This document shows, one piece after another, positions 17,490 to 24,481 of a stretch of DNA of 64,000 nucleotides (position 1 is the stretch's first letter; each line of letters opens with the position of its first letter). The DNA comes from Microvirga sp. SRT01. Lineage in GTDB: Bacteria > Pseudomonadota > Alphaproteobacteria > Sphingomonadales > Sphingomonadaceae. Both the position numbers and the translations under genes were made by a program. The stretch covers positions 124,001 through 188,000 of the forward strand of contig JAGSNX010000006.1 in assembly GCA_018139225.1 (NCBI GenBank). The letters run 5' to 3'. Under the pieces are notes generated by a model. The model made no database searches. It saw nothing but the letters and a program-made list of their open reading frames with translations, and was not told where the DNA came from.

Positions 17490-18568
17490 CGGCGATGAAG
17501 GGACCCGCGATCTTCCTGGCGCAGTTCCAAGGCGACACCGCACCGTTCGACACGCTCGACGGGCTGGCCGAATGGGCCGCCGGACTGGGCTATGTCGGGG
17601 TGCAGATTCCCTGCAATTCGCGGCTGATCGACCTTAAGACGGCGGCCGAAAGCAAGGAGTACTGCCAGGACCTGCAAGGCCGGCTGGCGCGGCACGGTAT
17701 CGAGGTGACCGAGCTGTCGACGCACCTTCAGGGTCAGCTTGTGGCGGTGCATCCGGCGTACGACACGCTGTTCGACGGCTTCGCGCCGCCCGAAGTGCAT
17801 GGCAAGCCCGCCGAACGTCAAATCTGGGCGGTCGAGCAGGTGAAGATGGCGGCGCGGGCCAGCGCCAATCTGGGGTTGAAGGCGCATGCGACCTTCTCCG
17901 GCGCGCTGGCATGGCCCTATGTCTACCCGTGGCCGCAGCGGCCGGCCGGGCTGGTCGAGGAAGCGTTCGCCGAACTGGCGCGGCGGTGGCTGCCGATCCT
18001 CGACGTGTTCGAGGAATCGGGCGTCGATTGCGCGTTCGAGGTGCATGCCGGCGAGGACCTGCATGACGGAGCGTCGTGGGAGCGGTTCCTGACCGCGGTG
18101 GGCGAGCATCCGCGCGCACGGCTGCTGTTCGATCCGTCGCATTACGTGCTGCAACAGCTCGACTATCTCGACTTCATCGATCGCTATCACGACCGCATCT
18201 CGTGCTTCCACGTCAAGGATGCGGAGTTCAACCCGACCGGGCGCTCTGGAGTCTACGGCGGGTATCAGGACTGGGTCGATCGCGCCGGCCGGTTCCGGTC
18301 GCTGGGCGACGGTCAGGTCGACTTCTCGTCGATCTTCAGCAAGCTGGCGCAATATGGCTATACCGGCTGGGCCGTGCTGGAATGGGAGTGTGCGCTGAAG
18401 CGGTCCGAGGACGGCGCGCGCGAGGGTGCGCCCTTCATCCGCGATCACATCATTCACCTGACCGACCACGCGTTCGATGATTTCGCCAAGAGCGGCGTTG
18501 ATCGCGATGCGATCCGCGCGATCATGGGGCTCCCCGCCGCCGGATCGGACGCGGGGCAGGGGAACTAG
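17486..18568 (+). CDS. Sugar isomerase/epimerase-type TIM barrel protein (cytosolic)
   Basis: A 360-aa protein of the xylose-isomerase-like TIM barrel family, without a signal peptide. The metal-binding carboxylate/His set is visible: Glu in CAFEVHAGEDLHDG, Asp and His in LLFDPSHYVLQQLDY, His in ISCFHVKDAEF, and Glu in WAVLEWECALKR. Family members isomerise, epimerise or eliminate sugars using a divalent metal. It starts inside the permease stop codon, and the Gfo/Idh gene follows four bases after its own stop, so all three are tightly coupled. Given its cytosolic location it probably acts on the imported product of the periplasmic steps. Confidence 0.88.
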   Translation: MTAMKGPAIFLAQFQGDTAPFDTLDGLAEWAAGLGYVGVQIPCNSRLIDLKTAAESKEYCQDLQGRLARHGIEVTELSTHLQGQLVAVHPAYDTLFDGFAPPEVHGKPAERQIWAVEQVKMAARASANLGLKAHATFSGALAWPYVYPWPQRPAGLVEEAFAELARRWLPILDVFEESGVDCAFEVHAGEDLHDGASWERFLTAVGEHPRARLLFDPSHYVLQQLDYLDFIDRYHDRISCFHVKDAEFNPTGRSGVYGGYQDWVDRAGRFRSLGDGQVDFSSIFSKLAQYGYTGWAVLEWECALKRSEDGAREGAPFIRDHIIHLTDHAFDDFAKSGVDRDAIRAIMGLPAAGSDAGQGN

Positions 18569-18572
18569 GCGC

Positions 18573-19724
18573 GTGGCGGCGGTGCAACCTCTACGGCTGG
18601 GCATGGTCGGCGGTGGCGAAGGCGCGTTCATCGGCGCGATCCACCGCATGGCGGCGGCGCTGGACGGCGACTGGCGCCTGACAGCGGGTGCATTCAGCAC
18701 CGACGCCGGGCGCAACGCGCGTACTGGCGAGCTGCTGGGGCTGGACGCGGCGCGCGTGTACGACACGCTCGACGCGCTGGTCGCGGGCGAGGCTGCGTTG
18801 CCGGAAGGGGAGCGCATCGACGCGGTCGCGGTGGTCACGCCCAATTACCTGCACGCGCCAATGGCGATCGCGGCGCTGAACGCCGGCTTCCACGTGTTCT
18901 GCGAAAAGCCGATGGCGATGAACGTCGCGGAGGCGGTGGCGATCGCGGATGCGGCGAAGGCGAGCGGGCGGCATTTCGGGCTGGCCTTCACATACAGCGC
19001 CTATCTGCTGGTCGAGGAGGCGCGGCTGCGCGTCGAGCGTGGCGATCTGGGCGCGATCCGGCTGGTGCAGGTCGAATATTTGCAAGGCTGGCTCAGCCTG
19101 CCGATCGACACCGGCGGCAACAAGCAGGCGGAGTGGCGCACCGATCCGGCGCGCGCCGGCATGGGCGGCTGTCTGGGTGATATCGGCACGCACGCGTTCC
19201 AGTTGGCGGAGCATGTCAGCGGGCTGCGCGTGGCGTCGGTCTCCGCCGATTTGTCGACGCATGTCGCGGGACGCCGGCTGGATGACGATGTCAGCGCGCT
19301 GCTGCGCTTCGACACCGATGCGCGGGGCATGCTGAAGGCGAGCCAGGTTGCGGCGGGCGAGGAAAACGGCCTGAAGCTGCGCGTCTATGGCGAGCGCGGC
19401 GGGCTGGAATGGGCGCAGATGGAGCCCAACACGCTGACGCTGCGCTGGCTGGATCGCCCGACCGAGGTCGTGCGGGCCGGCGGACCCGGGCTGGACCCGC
19501 GCAGTGTCGCGCTGGGGCGGACGCCGGCGGGGCATCCGGAGGGGTATATCGAGGCATTCGCCAACCTTTACCGTGCGTTCGCGGCGACGATCCGCGGGGA
19601 TGCAAATCGTTGGTATCCGGGCATTTCGGACGGTTTGCGTACGATGCGGTTCATCGAAGCCATGATAACGAACGCATCGTCCGACCAGAAATGGACGATG
19701 GTCGATTCGGGAGAGAGTGCATGA
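18573..19724 (+). CDS. Gfo/Idh/MocA-family NAD(P)-dependent oxidoreductase
   Basis: A 383-aa cytosolic dehydrogenase. The N-terminal Rossmann fold starts with RLGMVGGGEGAFIGAIHRMA, followed by the family motif FCEKPMAMNVAEA, whose Lys is part of the usual catalytic set. The C-terminal domain contains GGCLGDIGTHAFQLAEHVSG, which supplies the catalytic Asp and His. The start is GTG 18573, four bases after the previous stop; a second GTG is at 18582. Members oxidise or reduce sugar hydroxyl/keto groups, and in this cluster reduction of a keto-sugar or inositol-like intermediate is the natural guess. The stop overlaps the cytochrome gene (ATGA). Confidence 0.9.
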   Translation: MAAVQPLRLGMVGGGEGAFIGAIHRMAAALDGDWRLTAGAFSTDAGRNARTGELLGLDAARVYDTLDALVAGEAALPEGERIDAVAVVTPNYLHAPMAIAALNAGFHVFCEKPMAMNVAEAVAIADAAKASGRHFGLAFTYSAYLLVEEARLRVERGDLGAIRLVQVEYLQGWLSLPIDTGGNKQAEWRTDPARAGMGGCLGDIGTHAFQLAEHVSGLRVASVSADLSTHVAGRRLDDDVSALLRFDTDARGMLKASQVAAGEENGLKLRVYGERGGLEWAQMEPNTLTLRWLDRPTEVVRAGGPGLDPRSVALGRTPAGHPEGYIEAFANLYRAFAATIRGDANRWYPGISDGLRTMRFIEAMITNASSDQKWTMVDSGESA

Positions 19725-20110
19725 AGCTGTTCATCGGTATGGCCGCGGCGGCGGCTGCTGCTTTCGCGGTGCTGGGGCTGTCGGAGCCCACGACGGCGCA
19801 GACCGCGCCCGCGGCATCGCCCCCGCAGTTCGCCGCGTGCAAGGCCTGCCACACGGTCAACAAGGGCGGCCGGAACGGCATCGGCCCCAATCTGTACGGC
19901 GTCGTCGGGCGTCCGGCCGCATCGGCAGCGGGGTTCAACTATTCGCCCGCGCTGAAGGCGTCGAAGCTGAAGTGGGACGAGAAGACGCTGAGCGAGTATC
20001 TCGCCGCGCCGCAGAAGAAGGTGCCCGGCACGCGCATGCCGATCGCCACGCCCGATCCGGCGAAGCGCGCCGCGATCATCGCCTATCTGAAGGCGGAAGG
20101 GTCCAAGTGA
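19721..20110 (+). CDS. Periplasmic mono-haem cytochrome c (class I)
   Basis: A 129-aa cytochrome. A signal peptide of about 26 residues (rich in Ala, ending TTAQT) is followed by the single haem site CKACH at residues 40-44 and the distal Met near 106 in GTRMPIATPD. HTVNKGGRNGIGPNLYGVVG is the usual loop of class I cytochromes. It overlaps the Gfo/Idh gene by four bases. The gluconate-dehydrogenase-type small subunit and the GMC flavoprotein lie 1-2.5 kb downstream on the same strand. It is therefore the probable electron acceptor of the GMC enzyme, handing electrons to the terminal oxidases. Confidence 0.93.
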   Translation: MKLFIGMAAAAAAAFAVLGLSEPTTAQTAPAASPPQFAACKACHTVNKGGRNGIGPNLYGVVGRPAASAAGFNYSPALKASKLKWDEKTLSEYLAAPQKKVPGTRMPIATPDPAKRAAIIAYLKAEGSK

Positions 20111-20138
20111 TCCACACGCCGCTCCCTCGGTTTTCGGC

Positions 20139-21050
20139 ATGACCGTTTCGCGCCGCGCGATGCTGGCCGTGGGGGCCGCGGCGTCGGTCATTCCCGGGCT
20201 CGTCGCGGCGCAGCGGCGTGGGTCGAATGCGGCGCGGTTCGCGCTGAAATACGCGCCGCACGAGGGCAGCTTCGCCAGCCGTGGTGGCCGGATCGAGCAG
20301 ATCGCCTACGCCGCCGACCAGGGCTTCACCGCCTGGGAGGATAACGAGGCCGCCGGCCGCACCGTCGCCGAGCAGGAGCAGATGGCGAAGGCGCTGCAAC
20401 AGCGCGGGATGACGATGGGCGTATTCGTCGCCAGCATGCCCAGATGGTCGCAGTCGCGGCCGGTGCTGGGCGGCAACGACGAGGCGGAGCGGGAGGGTTT
20501 TCTGGCCGATGTCCGCCAATCGCTGGATGTCGCCAAGCGGCTGAACGCGTCGCGGATGACGGTGGTGACCGGATTCCTCGACCCGAAGATCCCGGTCGAG
20601 ATCCAGACCGCGCGGGTTATCGACGTGATGCGGCGCGCGGGCGACATCGTCGCGCCATCGGGCGCGGCGCTGGTGATGGAGCCGCTGAACACGCGGACCA
20701 ATCATCCGGGCGTGTACATGCAGTCGTTCGCGGCGGGATTCGCGATCGCGCGGGGCGTCAACAGCCCGGCGGTGAAGATCCTGGCGGATCTGTATCACGA
20801 GCAGATCCAGTCGGGGAATTTGATCCCCTCGCTTCAGACCTGCTGGAGCGAGATCGGCTATATCCAGTTCGGCGACAATCCGGGCCGCAAGGAGCCGACG
20901 TCGGGGGAGATCAACTACCGCAACATCGTCACCTGGTTGAAGGCGAAGCGGTATGACGGCGTGATCGGCATGGAACATGGCAATTCTCTGGCCGGCCGGG
21001 CTGGCGAGGATCGCCTGATCGCGGCCTATCACGAAATCGATCAAGCGTGA
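20139..21050 (+). CDS. Tat-exported TIM barrel protein (hydroxypyruvate isomerase-like)
   Basis: A 303-aa TIM barrel protein with a Tat-type signal (MTVSRRAMLAVGAAASVIPG), hence periplasmic. Its barrel matches the hydroxypyruvate-isomerase/endonuclease-IV-like group: FALKYAPHEGSFASRGGRIE near the start, ALVMEPLNTRTNHPG with the metal Glu, ILADLYHEQIQSG with Asp and His, and a late Glu in GVIGMEHGNS. A true hydroxypyruvate isomerase would be cytosolic, so export points to a role on a periplasmic sugar, for instance rearranging or eliminating the ketone made by the GMC dehydrogenase. It lies 28 bases after the cytochrome gene. Confidence 0.86.
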   Translation: MTVSRRAMLAVGAAASVIPGLVAAQRRGSNAARFALKYAPHEGSFASRGGRIEQIAYAADQGFTAWEDNEAAGRTVAEQEQMAKALQQRGMTMGVFVASMPRWSQSRPVLGGNDEAEREGFLADVRQSLDVAKRLNASRMTVVTGFLDPKIPVEIQTARVIDVMRRAGDIVAPSGAALVMEPLNTRTNHPGVYMQSFAAGFAIARGVNSPAVKILADLYHEQIQSGNLIPSLQTCWSEIGYIQFGDNPGRKEPTSGEINYRNIVTWLKAKRYDGVIGMEHGNSLAGRAGEDRLIAAYHEIDQA

Positions 21051-21144
21051 CGACCGCGTTGATAACCATCTATAGTTTCCGCAACATCTGGGTACGCCCG
21101 CACGCCGAGGTACCGGCCGCGCAGGGCATGGGAGGATATGGCCA

Positions 21145-21714
21145 ATGATCGATCGCAGAACCGCCCTGGCAGGAGCCGTGGCGATGTTCGGCTCCGCACT
21201 GTTCGCGCCGATCGCCCGCGCCGCGGGCGCGTCGCTGGTGGCGAAGATGCCCGTCATCAACGACGGACCGCCGACCACCGCGATCTTCACCGCGCCGCAA
21301 CGCGCGCTGATGACGGCGCTGAGCGAGCGGGTGATGCCGACCACCGACACGCCGGGCGCGATCACCGCGGGCGTACCGGCGTTCATCGAGAAGCTGCTGG
21401 CGGACTGGGCCTCGCCCAACGACAAGGTGCCGATCGTCGCCGGCCTCGACGCGATCGAAGCGCGCAGCATGAAGGACTACAAGGTCTCCGGATCGAAGGC
21501 GACGCCGGCGCAGCAGGATGCGCTGCTGACGCTGGCGATGAACGATCAGATCCCCGGTGGCGCCAATTTCTTCGAACCGTTCCGCCAGCTGGTGATCGTC
21601 GGTTACTTCACGTCGGAAGTCGGCATCACGCAGGAGCGCGAGTATCTGCCGGTGCCGGGCGAATATAACGGTGAGTTCCTCTACTCCAAGGTCAACAAGG
21701 TGTATTCCTCATGA
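21145..21714 (+). CDS. Gluconate 2-dehydrogenase subunit 3-family protein (Tat-exported small subunit)
   Basis: A 189-aa protein of the family that forms the small subunit of membrane-associated sugar dehydrogenases. It has a twin-arginine signal (MIDRRTALAGAVAMFG) which in these complexes also carries the signal-less GMC subunit through the Tat system. The mature part shows FTAPQRALMTALSERVMPTT, the typical start of the family domain. GGAGGA (21131-21136) precedes the ATG at ideal spacing. It overlaps the next gene by four bases, and the GMC gene is two genes away, so enzyme, carrier subunit and cytochrome are all present in one operon. Confidence 0.9.
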   Translation: MIDRRTALAGAVAMFGSALFAPIARAAGASLVAKMPVINDGPPTTAIFTAPQRALMTALSERVMPTTDTPGAITAGVPAFIEKLLADWASPNDKVPIVAGLDAIEARSMKDYKVSGSKATPAQQDALLTLAMNDQIPGGANFFEPFRQLVIVGYFTSEVGITQEREYLPVPGEYNGEFLYSKVNKVYSS

Positions 21715-22556
21715 TCGTCTCCCGTCGACATCTGCTGGCGGGCGCAGGCGGTGTCGCCGCCCTCGCGCTCACCGATCTGGGGATCGCGCCGGCCTTCGCC
21801 GCGCAGCTCAAGGCGATCGGCATCCAGCTCTATACCGTCCGCGAACTGTTCCAGAAGGACCCGGTCGCCACATTGGAGGCGATCGCGAAGATCGGGTACC
21901 GCGAGGTCGAATATGGCGGTGGTGGCTACGACACGATGGACCACGCGATGCTGCGCCGGACCACGGACCGGCTCGGGCTGAAGGCACCGTCCGCGCATAT
22001 CAGTTACGACGCGCTGCTGCGGCGTTTCGACCAGTCGGTGACGATGGCGAAGACGCTGGGCGCGACGACGGTCGTCCTGCCGTACATGACCGACGAGCAT
22101 CGTACCGAGGCGGGCTGGAACGCGGCGCTGCCGAACATCAACCGCTTCGCCGCGGACCTGAAGAAGGCGGGGCTGGGCTTCGCCTATCACAACCACGACT
22201 TCGAGTTCACGATCAAGCCGGGTGGCGTCAGCCTGTACGACCGGTTGCTCAAGGAAACCGATCCGGCGCTCGTGAAGCTGGAACTGGACCTGTACTGGGC
22301 GGTGCATGCGGGCGAGGACCCGAAGGCGCTGATCGAGCGGCTCGGGTCGCGGCTCTACGCGTACCACGTCAAGGACATGCGCCCCGACCGCAGCATGACC
22401 GCGGTGGGACAGGGGACGATCGACTTCGCGTCGCTGTTCAAGCTGAAGGCCGGAGCGGGCGTCCGCCATTTTTACGTCGAGAACGACGAGGCGCCAGCGC
22501 CGTATCTTCCCGACATCACCACCAGCTACCGGACGCTGCGCGCACTGCGTTTCTGA
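21711..22556 (+). CDS. Tat-exported sugar isomerase/epimerase-type TIM barrel protein
   Basis: A 281-aa periplasmic TIM barrel. It begins with a Tat signal (MIVSRRHLLAGAGGVAALAL), cleaved around AFAA. The barrel opens with AIGIQLYTVRELFQKDPVAT and has the pattern of the large secreted sugar-phosphate-isomerase-like group: HNHDFEFTIKPGG (Glu), VKLELDLYWAVHAGEDP (Asp, His), YAYHVKDMRPD (His), and VRHFYVENDEAPAP (Glu). These are the positions that bind a divalent metal. Close relatives are found beside GMC dehydrogenases and some act on 3-keto-sugars, which is a reasonable hypothesis here. It overlaps the subunit-3 gene by four bases and precedes the GMC gene by 34. Confidence 0.88.
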   Translation: MIVSRRHLLAGAGGVAALALTDLGIAPAFAAQLKAIGIQLYTVRELFQKDPVATLEAIAKIGYREVEYGGGGYDTMDHAMLRRTTDRLGLKAPSAHISYDALLRRFDQSVTMAKTLGATTVVLPYMTDEHRTEAGWNAALPNINRFAADLKKAGLGFAYHNHDFEFTIKPGGVSLYDRLLKETDPALVKLELDLYWAVHAGEDPKALIERLGSRLYAYHVKDMRPDRSMTAVGQGTIDFASLFKLKAGAGVRHFYVENDEAPAPYLPDITTSYRTLRALRF

Positions 22557-22590
22557 GCAGCGATTCTGAACGATACGGGGAGAGGATATT

Positions 22591-24264
22591 ATGGCTTCCA
22601 CGAACAGGTTCGACGCGATCGTCATCGGATCGGGCGTCAGCGGCGGTTTCGCCGCGAAGGAATTGACGGAAAAGGGCCTGCGCGTCCTGATGCTGGACCG
22701 CGGCGTGATGGTCGAGCACCAGGAGGGCTATACCTACGACGGCAAGCCCGCCTACGAAGTGCCGGCGCGCAACATGATGCCGCAGTCGCTGATGCAGAGT
22801 AATTACTTCATCGCCAAGCACGGCTACGTCGCGCCGAGCAACCAGAAGTTCTACAACGACGACAAGGCCAATCCGTACGATTACGACGAAGGCAGCCCGT
22901 TCTACTGGATCCGTCCGGGTGCGGTCGGCGGCAAGTCGCTGATCTGGGGTCGCTGGAGCTTCCGCTGGGCGCCGGAGGATTTCGAGGCGAACAAGCGCGA
23001 CGGGATCGATGGCGTCTGGCCCATCGGCTATGACGATGTCGCGCCGTGGTACAGCTACATCGAGAAATACATCGGCGTGTCGGGATCGCGCGAGAACCTG
23101 CCGTACCTCCCCGACAGCGACTTCCAGCCGCCGATGCCGATGAACATCGCCGAGAAGTGGGTGAAGCAGCGGCTGGAGGCGAAGTTCCCCGGTCGCAAGC
23201 TGATCAACACGCGCCTGTCGAACATGACGCAGGACAAGCCGGACCAGAACCGGACCAAGTGCCAGTTTCGCAACCAGTGCAGCAACGGCTGCTCGTTCGG
23301 CGCGTATTTCTCGACGCAGGCGGTGACGCTGCCGGCGGCGCGGGCGACGGGCAAGCTGACGCTGCGGTCCGACGCGGTCGTCACGAACCTGGAATATGAT
23401 GCCGCGCGCAAGAAGGTGACAGGCGTCCGTTACGTCGATGCAAAGACCGGGCAGGCGCAGGTCGTGAATGCCGATCTGGTGTTCCTGTGCGCGTCCGCGA
23501 TGGCCTCGACGCAGATCCTGATGAACTCCCGCGCGCCGGGCAGCGACAAGAGCTATTTCGACAATAGCGGCACGCTGGGCCGGTACGTGATGGACCACAT
23601 CTTTCGCGTCGGTGTGCGCGGCGACATCCCGGGCATGGAAGACTATATCGAATATGGCCGTCGCCCCGGCGGAGTCTACGTCCCCAGATTCCGTAACATC
23701 GGCGGCGAAGAGGGTGTCGGCTTCAAGCGCGGCTACGGCTATCAGGGCAGCGCGCGGCGCGAGCCGGCGAAGCCGGTTGGCTTCGGTGCTTCGATGAAGG
23801 AAGGCATGCGCAAGTATGGCGGCTGGAAGTTCGACATGGGCGCATTCGGCGAATGCCTGCCCTATGCCGACAACCGCGTGTCGCTGAACGCCAGCAAGCT
23901 CGACCGGTTCGGGATGCCGGTGATGCGGTTCGACGTGACGTTCCGCGACAACGAGCTGAAGATGATGAAGGACGCGCGTCAGCAGGGTGAGATGATGCTG
24001 CGCGAGGCGGGCCTGCTGAACGTCTCCAGTTCGGAAAGCGAGCATGTTCCGGGTGACGCCATCCACGAGATGGGCGGCGCGCGCATGGGCGCAGACCCGC
24101 GCAAGTCGGTCTTGAACGGCTGGAGCCAGGCGCACGATGCGTCGAACCTGTACGTCACGGACGGCGCGCAGATGGCGTCGGTGTCGTGCGTGAACCCGTC
24201 GCTGACCTTCATGGCGCTGACCGCGCGTGCCGCGGATCATGCTGTGAAGGCGATGCGGGCCTGA
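22591..24264 (+). CDS. GMC-family FAD oxidoreductase (catalytic subunit of a periplasmic sugar dehydrogenase)
   Basis: A 557-aa flavoprotein. The FAD dinucleotide-binding motif is at residues 12-24 (IGSGVSGGFAAKE), and the C-terminal GMC domain ends NPSLTFMALTARAADHAVKA. A Cys-rich stretch, FRNQCSNGCSFGAY, is typical of the gluconate/glucoside dehydrogenase branch rather than choline oxidases. There is no signal peptide; related enzymes are exported bound to the Tat-bearing small subunit encoded at 21145. Electrons would go to the cytochrome at 19721. Sugar 2- or 3-dehydrogenation is the likely chemistry and the substrate is unknown. GAGAGGA precedes ATG 22591. A repeat element follows 92 bases after the stop and may mark the operon's end. 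Confidence 0.92.
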   Translation: MASTNRFDAIVIGSGVSGGFAAKELTEKGLRVLMLDRGVMVEHQEGYTYDGKPAYEVPARNMMPQSLMQSNYFIAKHGYVAPSNQKFYNDDKANPYDYDEGSPFYWIRPGAVGGKSLIWGRWSFRWAPEDFEANKRDGIDGVWPIGYDDVAPWYSYIEKYIGVSGSRENLPYLPDSDFQPPMPMNIAEKWVKQRLEAKFPGRKLINTRLSNMTQDKPDQNRTKCQFRNQCSNGCSFGAYFSTQAVTLPAARATGKLTLRSDAVVTNLEYDAARKKVTGVRYVDAKTGQAQVVNADLVFLCASAMASTQILMNSRAPGSDKSYFDNSGTLGRYVMDHIFRVGVRGDIPGMEDYIEYGRRPGGVYVPRFRNIGGEEGVGFKRGYGYQGSARREPAKPVGFGASMKEGMRKYGGWKFDMGAFGECLPYADNRVSLNASKLDRFGMPVMRFDVTFRDNELKMMKDARQQGEMMLREAGLLNVSSSESEHVPGDAIHEMGGARMGADPRKSVLNGWSQAHDASNLYVTDGAQMASVSCVNPSLTFMALTARAADHAVKAMRA

Positions 24265-24355
24265 CCGGGTGGGGGGCTTCGTTCGCCGGCGGTGTGCCGG
24301 TGGCAAGCCCCCCTCGTCCTCAGCGGGCCGAGGCTTGGCTGGCCTCTGATTCGCT

Positions 24356-24449
24356 ACCACCCCGGCGAAGGCCGGGGTCCAGTCTCGGCACAGGCAGTGA
24401 GTCTCACCGCATTCGTGGCAACTGGACCCCGGCCTTCGGCGGGGTGGGT
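24356..24449. repeat. Palindromic intergenic repeat, copy 1 of 3
   Basis: About 94 bp with near-identical inverted arms: the left arm has CACCCCGGCGAAGGCCGGGG and the right arm its complement CCCCGGCCTTCGGCGGGGTG. The centre is unrelated between copies. Related copies lie at 53303 and 61347. It sits between the convergent GMC and GH92 genes and could form a strong hairpin ending both transcripts. Confidence 0.8.
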
Positions 24450-24481
24450 AAGAAATATAGTGCTGAGGTCCTCGTCGCCGC

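Noticed and set aside
24265..24481. Possible small gene after the GMC oxidoreductase
   Set aside because: The stretch is explained by the palindromic repeat; the frames through it change between copies of the repeat.
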